Below are positions 21,887 through 31,739 of a stretch of DNA of 64,000 nucleotides, piece by piece (within the stretch, counting starts at the first letter, position 1; each line of letters begins with the position of its first letter). This stretch comes from Canna indica. Lineage: Eukaryota; Streptophyta; Magnoliopsida; Zingiberales; Cannaceae. The stretch is taken from positions 22,810,001 through 22,874,000 of the forward strand of contig CP136897.1 of the NCBI GenBank assembly GCA_034359265.1, read 5' to 3'. The position numbers and the translations under genes are program-made. Below the pieces are notes generated by a model. It did not search any database, was not told the DNA's origin, and saw nothing but the letters and a program-made list of their open reading frames with translations.

Positions 21887-22119
21887 GGACGATTTCGGCG
21901 CGCGTCCGAAGTGGACGATTCCGGCGCGACTCCGAATTGGACGAATCCGGCGCGCGTCCGAAGTGGACGATTCTGGCGCGAGTCCGAATTGGACGATTCC
22001 GACGCGCGTCCGAAGTGGATGATTCCGGCGCGAATCCGAATTGGACAATTCTGGCGCGCGTCCGAATTGGACGATTTCGGCGCGAGTCCAAATTGGACGA
22101 TTTCGGCGCGCGTCCGAAA
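21887..22119. repeat. 26-bp minisatellite, about nine units
   Basis: Tandem units of GGACGATTCCGGCGCGCGTC plus CGAAGT or CGAATT. Open frames across it on both strands only reflect the repeat period and are not genes. It is followed by a (TA)n tract at about 22218-22248. Confidence 0.92.
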
Positions 22120-22211
22120 TTAATCTAAACCCTAATAATTAATCTAACAAATTCAACAATTAATCTAAACAATTAATTAACAATTATAAAATAATTAATT
22201 AATAATTTCAA

Positions 22212-22250
<39 letters not shown>

Positions 22251-22559
22251 CGGCGCCGGAGTCCACCCTCCGGCGCCGGCGTACAGTGGCCGGACACACT
22301 GTCCGGCCACTGTAGAAGGTCCGGCGGCGGCCATTGGCCGATCGCCGCCGGCCGAAACCCTAGAAATAGGGTTTCAGCCGGATTTTAACCTCTCCGACCG
22401 AAACATAGTGAGAGCCGGTCGGCCGATCAACATACCGGCAGCAGCGGCAGCGGCGGCGAGAGGCGTCGGCGTCGGCAGCAGCGGCGAATGCGTCGGCAGG
22501 AGCGGCGGCGGCAGCAGCGGGAGGAAGAAGGGTCGGGCGCGAGAGCGTGCCCTATATAA

Positions 22560-22866
22560 ACTTATCAGCAACGGCTCACTCGCCCGTTAGAACGCCGTTG
22601 CTGATAAGTTATCATCAGCAACGGCTCACTTATCCGTTAGTAAGTCGTTGCTGATAATTAAAACATCAGCAACGGCTCGCCTTTCCGTATGAAAGCCGTT
22701 GCTGATAGTTAAAATAATCTGCAATGGCTCGGTTTTCCGTTAGAACGCCGTTGCAGATACAGATATCTGCAACGGCTCGGGCGGCCGTAAGAATGCCGTT
22801 GCAAATAGCAATGGCTTGAGCGGCCGTTGCTGATAGCCGTTGCTGAAGATCAAGTTTCTAGTAGTG
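22560..22866. repeat. Right subterminal repeat zone and TIR (family B)
   Basis: Five or six hairpin-like pairs of the form AGCAACGGC, 8-12 bases, GCCGTTGCT follow each other to the terminus. The equivalent zones are 13310-13614, 32499-32760 and 33963-34190. Confidence 0.92.
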
Positions 22867-23071
22867 CGCCGTGCGCTCGGCGGAGCGAAAGGAGAAGCGG
22901 CCGGCCGCCAACGCATTTTCGGTCGACAACCCGTTCTTGAGGCGTGCTGCTGCAGCGGCCGCGGAGGACAACGACGATGAGGATGAGGTGGGATCGGGGT
23001 CTCCGTCGAGATCGTCCTCAAGATCAAGAAGGGTATGGGAAAAAAAGAAGGGAAGGAGAAGGCAACTTTGA
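22867..23071 (+). pseudogene. Trihelix transcription factor fragment, second part (after CACTA)
   Basis: If the CACTA element and one copy of its CGC duplication are subtracted, the frame of the 15372-15625 fragment runs on without a break into ERKEKRPAANAFSVDN, an Ala-run, an acidic EDNDDEDE patch, a Ser/Arg-rich patch and a stop at 23069-23071. This is the linker that follows the trihelix domain in the family. The last residues come from the MULE arm. Confidence 0.7.
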
Positions 23072-23260
23072 ATCCAGGTCAATTGTAAGCCACGTGAGAT
23101 TACACATCAGCTTATTTTATTTTATTTTTAAAATTTTGGGTTTGATGACATGTCACATTTTAAGTGGCTGTTGTTCTAGTCATATATCCGTCCAAAAAAA
23201 ATATAACCATAAAATCAACCCATTTTGAAAAGTACATGGGCAAAGAAAACCTTTTTTCCC

Positions 23261-23736
23261 TTTTTCCTATATATTGTCTCGTCCCATCTCTCACTTCGTT
23301 TAATCTCTTTTTTTCAAACTTTCATCTTCACTCGCTCTAATATATATATCTTGAATTTAGATATTTAAATTCAAAATTCTGCGTAGAAAAACAACTAGCA
23401 TCTTGCTCCATCTCCGTTTTATCTTCGCTCTAATAAATTCCATCTTCATCGATTATCTAGCTAGAACGCCGATAATTAATTAAGGATGGGATAAGATATA
23501 TAGGATATTTTTCTCATTGTCTCACCTCATCATCTTGCCCTACACCTAATTAAACAAAAGTTCACTTATCATGGCGTCAGTGAGTCACCCATTCTTTTTT
23601 GATAGCCCAAAGAAAACACAAACTCACTGAATCCTACTACTAGAATTAGGAGACCCATCACCTAATAATTAATGTTGGGGTAGCCAGTAAACATCCAATT
23701 AATGAATAATGAGTCATCTTCTCTCATATCCCTCAT
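23261..23736. promoter_or_regulatory. Upstream region of the NIP2 gene
   Basis: This is the stretch between the MULE insertion and the aquaporin TATA box. It is AT- and CT-rich, with no open frame. The MULE sits about 0.55 kb before the start codon, so it may have displaced upstream regulatory sequence. Confidence 0.45.
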
Positions 23737-23745
23737 CTATAAATA
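23737..23745 (+). promoter_or_regulatory. TATA box of the NIP2 gene
   Basis: CTATAAATA lies about 85 bp before the start codon, giving a leader of about 50-55 nt, which is normal for a plant gene. Confidence 0.65.
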
Positions 23746-23825
23746 CCAACTCAGTGAAGGCACGAAGAGAACCACTATATTGCACTCATATATATACCTT
23801 GTTATAAAGAGAAGAAGATTAATGC

Positions 23826-25143
23826 ATGATGTCTTCTTCTAATGAGATCCATGACATAGATGTTGTCACAGCTCAAACTTTGACAGGTGAAGACTCCATC
23901 ATCACCATCCCTGCTCAAAGAGTACTCCATCGCCATAAGAGCTTCAAAGATCTCTTCCCCCCTTTTCTACCCAGGAAGGTACATGTACATTTCATCATCT
24001 CCTTCCATTAATTCCTTCAAAGAGCTTCAAAGATCTCTTAACTTGATATATATATATATATATATATGTTGTTTGATTAGGTAGCGGCGGAGGTGATCGC
24101 CACCTTTCTGCTGGTGTTTGTGACCTGCGGGGCAGCGGCGCTGAACAAGAACAACCCCGGGGTGGTGTCGCAGCTCGGCGCGTCCGTCGCCGGTGGGTTG
24201 ATCGTGACGGTGATGATCTATGCGGTCGGGCACATATCCGGGGCGCACATGAATCCCGCCGTCACCTTGGCCTTCGCCGTCTCCAAGCACTTCCCTTGGA
24301 TTCAGGTCAGTCAAATGTAGTGCTTAATTGATTGATTGTAGAGATAAGTAGCTAATTAATTCATCGGAAACCAGGTTCCTTTCTATTGGTCGGCTCAGTT
24401 CACCGGGGCGATGGTCGCGTCGTTCATCCTCCGGGAGCTGCTCCACCCGATCACCGTCATCGGCACCACCACGCCCTCCGGCACGGCGGCGCGCGCATTG
24501 GTCATGGAGATCATCGTCACCTTCTCCATGATGTTCGTCACCCTCGCCGTCGCTACCGACACTAGAGCGGTGAGTCGTCGCCCGTCGAGGTTTCACTAAG
24601 CTCAGCTGATTGCATGTCGGTTACTCACTCATCTCCAACCATTTGCGCGCGTGCATGCAGGTGGGCGAGTTGGCCGGGTTAGCTGTTGGCTCGGCAGTTT
24701 GCATCACCTCCATTTTAGCTGGGTAAACAATTAAACCCTAGTTTTTGGTTGTGTGTTTGCGTTACCTCCATTTTAGTTATGAGTAATAAACCCTAGTTTG
24801 GTTGTGTGTTTTGGTGCGTTGACTTTTAAGGCCGGTGTCGGGAGGATCGATGAATCCGGCGAGGACGCTCGGACCGGCGGTGGCGAGCAGGATCTACGAC
24901 TCGCTGTGGGTTTACTTTGTCGGACCGGCTTTGGGCACCTTGTCGGGGGCGATGGCCTACAAGTTAATACGAATGTCCGACAAGCCATCGCATTTGTTGG
25001 TGGCGGCAGCGGAGCAGTACGTGGGTAGCAGCTCGATCACGACGATTGTTGCGCCCAAGTCGCCGTCGACGCCGCTGAAGCTCCGGCGGATGAAGAGCCT
25101 GGAGATGGCCAGTCCACGCCACGTCAACACCTTGGACATGTGA
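23826..25143 (+). CDS. NIP2-1: NIP2-type aquaporin, Lsi1-like silicon influx channel
   Basis: Five exons with GT-AG introns: 23826-23978, 24081-24305, 24375-24569, 24661-24722 and 24831-25143, encoding 315 residues. The N-terminus (SNEIHD...[11 protein letters not shown]) resembles rice Lsi1. Six membrane segments and both half-helices are visible, with NPA at 109-111 (HMNPAVT) and 220-222 ([11 protein letters not shown]). The selectivity filter reads Gly89, Ser208, Gly217, Arg223, the wide GSGR type of NIP group III. Exactly 108 residues separate the two NPA motifs, the spacing linked to silicic acid permeability. In grasses such channels sit in the plasma membrane of root cells and load silicic acid; arsenite and boric acid also pass. 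An out-of-frame ATG at 23822 opens a six-codon upstream ORF. Family assignment is very secure; the exact paralogue is inferred. Confidence 0.93.
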
Positions 25144-25936
25144 AGATGATGATGATAATGCATTTGGATGCTGAAATATATTTGGACTTTTGGATTAATT
25201 ATGTAGTTTATGATTAATGTTTAGGGTTTCTGATTTCTTAGGTCATGTGCTCTCGTCGATTACTTTGCTTTAAATAGGAATATTTTATTCTCATAGGTAA
25301 ATAGGAAAATTTTATTCTCTATTTTTTTTTCAAAAAATTAAAAATACACTTACCGCACGACTGATTGTAACTGAACGCCCTGATTTTAATTTTAAATTTT
25401 TTTATCACTTTCAAAATCCTGCGTACGTCTGAATCTTTCACATTGAGGGTGATCATCAATGACGTCGTCCAAATTGTCCTGACTATAAGTTAAGTGGATG
25501 GCTAATTCTAGTGTGGCGTAGGTTTAAATTTTACTAATGAGATTGAATTTGGTTTAAGCAAATTCTAAAGGATAAATTAAAATTTAATCAAGTTATGATC
25601 AAGATCGACCTAGGTACTTATAGGTCAATGGGGGCTAATCAAATAAAATATAATTTTTTTTGAATAATCTAATTTTCCAGAATTTAAAAATAAAATAATA
25701 AAATTTTCGAGAAATGTGATCTCAAACTAAATTAAATTTTATAATAAAATTATACTCAGAGTTGAACAAAGTTACAAAAATAATTTCGAAATATAATAAA
25801 ATAAAATAGTAAAAATAATACAATATATAAAGAAAAGAAGAAAAAAAATTAGAAAATAAAAAATAATATATAATCTATATATAAATGAAAAAAATAAAAA
25901 TAATGGAGATAAAGACTTTTGATAAATAGCATAAAT
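25144..25936. other. 3' region of NIP2 and AT-rich spacer
   Basis: Positions 25700-25930 are almost pure A/T. No gene or paired repeat was recognised between the aquaporin stop and the tRNA. Confidence 0.5.
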
Positions 25937-26017
25937 GTCAAGATGGCCGAGTTGGTCTAAGGCGCCAGTTTCAGGTACTGGTCCGAAAGGGCGTAGGTTC
26001 GAATCCCATTCTTGACA
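25937..26017 (+). tRNA. tRNA-Leu (anticodon CAG)
   Basis: Acceptor arms GTCAAGA and TCTTGAC pair perfectly. A box TGGCCGAGTTGG, anticodon stem CCAGT/ACTGG with loop TTCAGGT (anticodon CAG), a long variable arm and B box GGTTCGAATCC are all present, so it is a class II leucine tRNA. The discriminator is A, and a T7 run at about 26032-26038 serves as Pol III terminator. It has no intron. It reads CUG codons in cytosolic translation and looks like an ordinary nuclear gene. Confidence 0.95.
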
Positions 26018-26289
26018 GGTTAACGTCTTGGTTTTTTTGATCAAATACTTTCTAATATTTTTGTTGCTACTTTAAAAAAGAATAACGTAGACTTCTTACA
26101 TGTTTATTAAAACACCATTTTTGCATACCGCTACTATTATTTGATTCTGGATATAAAATTAATAACTCATTTTTGAGATGATGAGAATGTAAATATTCTC
26201 AAGACTAACTGAAGTGTCTAGTATACGAGTATTTATGGAGACACGATGGAACGAGGCGGCCGCCAAAGAAGCGGCAAATATGCAAACAG

Positions 26290-28224
26290 ATGTCCGGCAG
26301 CCGCCACATCCATCGCCTCCTCTCTTCTCTGCGTCTCTGCAGGTCCCTCCGCCATGTCCACCAAGTCCACGCGCTCGCCTCCAAGACCGGCCTCGATGCC
26401 GACCCCCTTGTCGCCGGCAAGATCCTCCTCCTCGCCGCTACCATTCTCCCGGACGCCCTCGATTACGCCCGCCGCCTATTCTTCCTCACCCCTTCTCCCG
26501 ACCCCTTCATGTACAACACCCTCATCCGCGGCGTCTCCGACTCGGATGAGCCCCCTCGACACGCCGTCCTCCTCTACTCCCGCATGCGCCAGCGCTCCGT
26601 TCCCCCCGACAGCTTCTCCTTCGCCTTCCTTCTCAAGGTGGCCGCCAACTCCAAGTCGCTCATCCTCGGCCGGCAGCTTCATTCCCACGTCGTCCATCAT
26701 GGCCTCGATGCCCATCTCTTCGTCGCCACCACTCTCGTTAGCATGTACGCGGAATGTGGCCGCATCGCCTCCGCGCGGAAGACGTTCGACGGTATCCCCC
26801 AACCGAACGTTGTCGCTTGGAACGCCATCATGACCGCGTATTTTCGGGTCGGTGATGTGGGAAACGCGGAAAGTGTGTTTGACGAAATGCCTCTGAGAAA
26901 TCTAACTTCCTGGAACATCATGCTCGCGGGTTACACCAGGGCCGGGGAGCTCGAAGCAGCGAAGAGACTGTTCATCTCGATGCTTCAGAAAGACTCCGTC
27001 TCCTGGAGCACGATGATCGTTGGTTTCGCCAATCACGGGCTTTTCAACGATGCCTTTGGCTTTTTCCGGCAATTGCTGAGGGAGGGACTTCGGCCAAACG
27101 AAGTGAGCTTGACCGGCGTCCTCACAGCTTGCTCTCAAGCAGGGGCCTTTGAGACTGGCAAGATCCTACATGGACACATGGAAAAGTCAGGACTCAATAC
27201 TATCACTGCCGTGGCCAATGCTCTCCTGGACTTGTATGCCAGGTGCGGGAGCCTCGAAATGGCACGGCGAGTTTTCAATTATGAGATGGGAAAGAAGAGC
27301 GTCATCTCTTGGACTTCCATGATTGCAGCGTTGGCGATGCATGGCCATGGAAATGAGGCCATCAAACTGTTTGATGAAATGGAGAAACATGGGCCGAAAC
27401 CTGATGGTGTAACCTTCATTTCGCTTCTGTATGCTTGCAGTCATTCAGGAATGGTGGAACAAGGGTACCATTTTTTCCACAAGATGGAGGATGCATATGG
27501 AATCAAGCAGTCCATCGAGCATTATGGCTGCATGGTAGACCTGTTCGGGAGAGCAGGGTTATTGGAGAAGGCCTATGACTTCATAATCCAAATGCCCATG
27601 GAACCCAATGCCATAATCTGGAGGACGTTGCTAGGAGCTTGCAGCATTCATGGAAATGTCAATTTAGCTGAGCTTGTCAGGAGCAAATTATCAGCAGTCG
27701 AACCTGGTAATCCAGGTGACTATGTTTTGCTGTCCAATATTTATGCTGTTGCAGGTAAGTGGAAGGATGTTGCCAATGTGCGCAGAACTATGAGTAATGA
27801 TAGTGTGAGGAAGTCCCCGGGTTGGAGCTCAATAGAAGTCGACAAGGTCGTGTACATGTTTGTAGCCAATGACGAGCAAAGCAGTGTGAGAGTGGAGGCT
27901 CATGAGAAGCTGATAGAAATCATGTCGAGACTTAGAAAGGAAGGTCATGTCCCAGAAATTGCCAGTGTTTTGCATGACATAGAGGATGAAGAGAAGGAAG
28001 ATGCCATTGTTCTGCACAGTGAGAAGCTTGCGGTGGCTTTTGGGATCGCGAGGTTGAGCAGCAAAAGTGTTATAAGGATTGTCAAGAACTTGAGGATTTG
28101 CAAGGACTGCCATGTGGTTATGAAGCTCATTTCAAAGGTGTATGAAAGGGAGATTGTGGTGAGGGATCGAAGTCGGTTTCATTACTTCAAAGATGGTTCT
28201 TGTTCTTGTAGAGACTATTGGTGA
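26290..28224 (+). CDS. PPR protein, PLS class with E and DYW domains (At1g74630-like)
   Basis: Single exon, 644 residues. After a short Arg/Leu-rich N-terminus come PPR repeats (about 70-480; for example [52 protein letters not shown]), then the E/E+ region (about 480-560; [28 protein letters not shown]) and a complete DYW domain. The DYW domain has the cytidine-deaminase-like HSE at 576-578, CxxCH at 604-608 and the terminal CSCRDYW. Overall order and many blocks resemble Arabidopsis At1g74630. DYW proteins edit C to U in plastid or mitochondrial RNA; the target is unknown. The last 49 codons are repeated downstream as a tandem array. Confidence 0.93.
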   Translation: MSGSRHIHRLLSSLRLCRSLRHVHQVHALASKTGLDADPLVAGKILLLAATILPDALDYARRLFFLTPSPDPFMYNTLIRGVSDSDEPPRHAVLLYSRMRQRSVPPDSFSFAFLLKVAANSKSLILGRQLHSHVVHHGLDAHLFVATTLVSMYAECGRIASARKTFDGIPQPNVVAWNAIMTAYFRVGDVGNAESVFDEMPLRNLTSWNIMLAGYTRAGELEAAKRLFISMLQKDSVSWSTMIVGFANHGLFNDAFGFFRQLLREGLRPNEVSLTGVLTACSQAGAFETGKILHGHMEKSGLNTITAVANALLDLYARCGSLEMARRVFNYEMGKKSVISWTSMIAALAMHGHGNEAIKLFDEMEKHGPKPDGVTFISLLYACSHSGMVEQGYHFFHKMEDAYGIKQSIEHYGCMVDLFGRAGLLEKAYDFIIQMPMEPNAIIWRTLLGACSIHGNVNLAELVRSKLSAVEPGNPGDYVLLSNIYAVAGKWKDVANVRRTMSNDSVRKSPGWSSIEVDKVVYMFVANDEQSSVRVEAHEKLIEIMSRLRKEGHVPEIASVLHDIEDEEKEDAIVLHSEKLAVAFGIARLSSKSVIRIVKNLRICKDCHVVMKLISKVYEREIVVRDRSRFHYFKDGSCSCRDYW

Positions 28225-29639
28225 CAAATGCCTCATTTTACTTGTGAAGCATGCACAGAAGAAGCTGCAACTTGAACTCTTCTTGAATTGCAGAATTCAA
28301 TTGTCAAGAACTTGAGGATTTGCAGGGACTGCCATGTGGTCATGAAGCTCATTTCAAAGGTGTATGAAAGGGAGATTGTGGTGAGGGATCGAAGTCGGTT
28401 TCATTACTTCAAAGATGGTTCTTGTTCTTGTAGAGACTATTGGTGACAAATGCCTCATTTTACTTGTGAAGCATGCACAGAAGAAGCTGCAACTTGAATT
28501 CTTTTCTTGAATTGCAGAGTTTAATTGTCAAGAACTTGAGAATTTGCAGGGACTGCCATGTGGTCATGAAGCTCATTTCAAAGGTGTATGAAAGGGAGAT
28601 TGTGGTGAGGGATCGAAGTCGGTTTCATTACTTCAAAGATGGTTCTGGTTCTTGTAGAGACTATTGGTGACAAATGCCTCATTTTACTTGTGAAGCATGC
28701 ACAGAAGAAGCTGCAACTTGAACTCTTCTTGAATTGCAGAATTCAATTGTCAAGAACTTGAGGATTTGCAGGGACTGCCATGTGGTCATGAAGCTCATTT
28801 CAAAGGTGTATGAAAGGGAGATTGTGGTGAGGGATCGAAGTCGGTTTCATTACTTCAAAGATGGTTCTTGTTCTTGTAGAGACTATTGGTGACAAATGCC
28901 TCATTTTACTTGTGAAGCATGCACAGAAGAAGCTGCAACTTGAATTCTTTTCTTGAATTGCAGAGTTTAATTGTCAAGAACTTGAGAATTTGCAGGGACT
29001 GCCATGTGGTCATGAAGCTCATTTCAAAGGTGTATGAAAGGGAGATTGTGGTGAGGGATCGAAGTCGGTTTCATTACTTCAAAGATGGTTCTGGTTCTTG
29101 TAGAGACTATTGGTGACAAATGCCTCATTTTACTTGTGAAGCATGCACAGAAGAAGCTGCAACTTGAACTCTTCTTGAATTGCAGAATTCAATTGTCAAG
29201 AACTTGAGGATTTGCAGGGACTGCCATGTGGTCATGAAGCTCATTTCAAAGGTGTATGAAAGGGAGATTGTGGTGAGGGGTTGAAGTCGGTTTCATTACT
29301 TCAAAGATGGTTCTTGTTCTTGTAGAGACTATTGGTGACAAATGCCTCATTTTACTTGTGAAGCATGCACAGAAGAAGCTGCAACTTGAATTCTTTTCTT
29401 GAATTGCAGAATTCAATTGTCAAGAACTTGAGAATTTGCGGGGACTGCCATGTGGTCATGAAGCTCATTTCAAAGGTGTATGCAAGGGAGATTGTGGTGA
29501 GGGATCGAAGTCGGTTTCATTACTTCAAAGATGGTTCTTGTTCTTGTAGAGACTATTGGTGACAAACAACTCATTTTACTTGTGCAGCAGCATGCACAGA
29601 AGAAGCTGCAAGCTGAACTCTTTTCTTGAATTGCAGAGT
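28078..29639 (+). repeat. Tandem array of the PPR gene 3' end (seven units)
   Basis: Unit starts (ATTGTCAAGAACTTGAG) are at 28078 (inside the gene), 28300, 28524, 28746, 28970, 29192 and 29416, with spacing 222, 224, 222, 224, 222, 224. Each unit holds the last 49 codons (VKNLRIC...CRDYW), the stop and about 75 bp of 3' flank ending TTCTTGAATTGCAG. Two unit types alternate. The 224-bp spacing brings ATGCACAGAAG of the preceding unit into frame with the DYW segment, giving 65-codon open frames at 28473-28670, 28919-29116 and 29365-29562. The first two of these carry a Cys to Gly change (DGSGSC). The unit at 29192 has a TGA in the RDRSR segment. All copies lie after the functional stop. Confidence 0.93.
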
Positions 29640-29840
29640 TCATTCCATGTGTTGAGGAAACAATTAATGGAGGTAATTGCTCATCCAATTCCACACCTGG
29701 TTTCATTCTTGTAAAGATGGTTATTGTTCCAGTAGAGAATAACAGAGAAAAAAAAGCCTGATTTCACTTGTGGATCATCCAAAGGATAAACCACAAGATG
29801 AACTCTTTCTTGCATTGTAGAATTAATCACTGTGAAGGAA
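29640..29840 (+). pseudogene. Decayed eighth unit of the DYW array
   Basis: Recognisable landmarks in order are GGTTTCATTCTTGTAAAGATGG, GTTCCAGTAGAGAATAAC, TTTCACTTGTGGA and CTTTCTTGCATTGTAGAATT, all degenerate forms of the array unit. Coding sense is lost. Confidence 0.65.
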
Positions 29841-30139
29841 GCAATGGAAGCAACTTGGTTAAATTTGTAAGATCTTTTTTGATGTGTATCATATTTGCGC
29901 TTTTGATTTTGTTGTTTCATAGCACTTGCGTTTTTTTATTATTGAATGTAACTTAAAATAGTATGCTCGAAATCATCATAACAGAATTATTTATCATTAT
30001 CAAAACTTTTGGAGAGAATATCTAATCGTGATGATGAAAACCTTACCTAAAACTTACATCTCTTCAAATGATAGAAGTAGGTCTATGAAGTGTAAGAACT
30101 CCCTATAACATTATTTTTAACCTAGAACTTTGTGAAATT
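29841..30139. other. Short intergenic stretch, nothing recognised
   Basis: AT-rich, with no open frame beyond chance and no paired repeat. Confidence 0.4.
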
Positions 30140-31010
30140 GACCTGATTTTCAAATGGGTCTTGGGGTGTGGATGTGTGTTGGGATGCTTGCCTCTAGAAT
30201 GTTCGGAGGGAGTTGCATCGTATTGACACCTTGGGCTCTAACTCTGAATATATCATTATCTCGAAGGCTTCTACTTCGAACAAGTTCACTCTCAAGTCTA
30301 CCTAAGAGTGGCTTCTTCTTGATAATACAATGGTTTCGTGGCATGATTCGGTTTGGTTCAAGGGCCGTGTCCCCAAATTCTCTTTTATGACTTGGCTAGC
30401 TTTCTAGACACAACTCTTTACTTGATTGCCTATAGTCATGGGTAAAGCATGGTCTTGCTTATGCTACCTTTGTCATCACGGCCCGGAGACTATTGATCAT
30501 ATTTTTAAAAGCTAATTTCTCAGCTAGGATTTGGAGTGTCATTCTCCATGCTTGCAACCTAACACCTCCAAGGAGCTCCTCGTCCATAGCCTTGCCTTGG
30601 CTTGGATGGCACTTTGGTGGCTCATCAAACCGAAGGGGGTGCGAAAGATATTTCTTACTACTACCATTCTACCACCATTAACATGAGAGGAATAGAATAT
30701 CGGATGATGAGAATCCTACTCCTAGGAGGATGTGGTAAGGAGCATCAATGCTGATGTATACATCCATGTGGTTATGTGAGTGGGGCCAAGAGATTCGAGA
30801 CAATAACTATGTCACGTTTTAACTTATCATTGGTCGACCAATTGATTGATTGAACTCCAGCCAAAGCTTGCTTGGATAGATGTTTATATGTTCATCTCTT
30901 ACTTTGTTTGGCCTAGGTAGCGGGTCTTTTTTTTTTTTTTGTAATTTCACTATTAATAGATTTTGGGTTTAGTCCTATTAATGGTTGTCCCTTACAATGC
31001 TTGCAACTTA
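30140..31010 (+). mobile_element. LINE (L1-type) ORF2 3' remnant
   Basis: Decayed coding sequence of the zf-RVT region is readable in shifting frames. NKFTLKST, then DNTMVSWHDSVWFKGRVPKFSFMTWLAF interrupted by a stop, then CLCYLCHHGPETIDHIF with the Cys/His zinc-type motif, then a segment like ARIW. A T-rich stretch near 30930-30945 and a non-coding tail follow. Reverse-transcriptase and endonuclease parts are missing, so this is a 5'-truncated dead copy. Confidence 0.75.
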
Positions 31011-31258
31011 TATAATTGAGTTCGAACCAAATAAACCATCGAGTCGATCGGTTGATAATGAACTAAATTTGAAATAAATTTTATAACTTTCACAAATAAG
31101 TCCTGAAAACATCTGATGAAACATAACTTGATTTTTAGCCTCATAAATTTGTGTCATGCTAAGGTATGGAGTGGATTCAATAGAAGTTCAAGAAATTTTG
31201 ATGGAGAAAATGATATGATCACAAATTTGAGTTGTTTAAGGAAAACTTGAAACACAAA

Positions 31259-31344
31259 TATCGATCAATTAGTAGCTTAGTGGTTAGACTTTCGGGTATG
31301 ATTTAAGTAGATCTTGGATTCAATCCCTGGTCATATATATAAAA
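31259..31344 (+). mobile_element. SINE-like tRNA-derived segment
   Basis: An A-box-like TAGCTTAGTGGTTAGA and a B-box-like GGATTCAATCCC lie 30-odd bases apart, as in tRNA-derived plant SINE heads. The segment lies between a 15-bp direct repeat (31244-31258) and the start of the long inverted-repeat element. A related head is at 57163-57240. Confidence 0.55.
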
Positions 31345-31739
31345 GGGCAATTACCTAAATATATCATGTACTTTATGATTTTTCTCAATTTTATCCAATT
31401 TTTTTATTTCACCAAATTGTATCTCGTACTTTGACATTTGTCTCAATTCTATCCTTCCGTCATATATCCGTTAGCGGCTCCGTTAAAATGATGGTGTGGC
31501 TTTTCGACGTGGATTAAAATAATATTTTTTTATTGAAAAATAATAATAATAAAGCCACGTCACTTATATTCGAATAATATAAAATAATATTTTTTATATA
31601 TAATTACTTGAATTTATCATGAACTATGCACTTCGTCTCATTTATGATCAATTATTTCATTTTACCAAAATATATTTCATACTTTGACATTTGTCTCAAT
31701 TCTATTCTCTCGTCAATTATCCATCGGCAACCACGTTAA

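Larger units (their letters stand above)
15626..22866 (-). mobile_element. CACTA family B element, full length (7,241 bp)
   Basis: It begins CACTACTAGAAAAATGG at 15626 and ends TTTCTAGTAGTG at 22866, with a 3-bp target duplication CGC (15623-15625, 22867-22869). In minus-strand order it holds a subterminal zone, a 26-bp minisatellite, a large palindrome, an uninterrupted tnp2 gene and the five-exon accessory gene. It is the only copy in the window with an intact transposase frame, so it is a candidate autonomous element apart from a 4-bp insertion in the accessory gene. Confidence 0.95.
14598..23260. mobile_element. Mutator-like element (Pack-MULE) with nested insertions
   Basis: Long terminal inverted repeats can be followed from 14598 (GGGAAAATGGGTTTTTTTCC) and backwards from 23260. 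Shared blocks include GTACTTTTCAAAATGGGT, TTTTTTTTGG, TTGGACGGATAT, TGACATGTCATCAAACCCAAA and a GTGTAATC/CACGT block. The flanks are a perfect 9-bp duplication TTTTTCCTA at 14589-14597 and 23261-23269, the MULE hallmark. Without the nested hAT MITE (14723-15259) and CACTA (15626-22866) it would be about 0.9 kb long. Its core is a trihelix-factor gene fragment and there is no transposase. Confidence 0.9.

Noticed and set aside
21840..22128. Overlapping open frames on both strands
   Set aside because: They follow the 26-bp minisatellite period and carry no codon signal.
28473..29562. Three separate small DYW genes
   Set aside because: They are units of the tandem array after the PPR stop, and their ATG comes from the preceding unit's 3' flank by a 2-bp shift. 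I keep them as a finding, not as genes.
28078..29639. CRISPR-like array
   Set aside because: Units are contiguous 222/224-bp copies of coding sequence with no distinct spacers, in a plant nuclear context.
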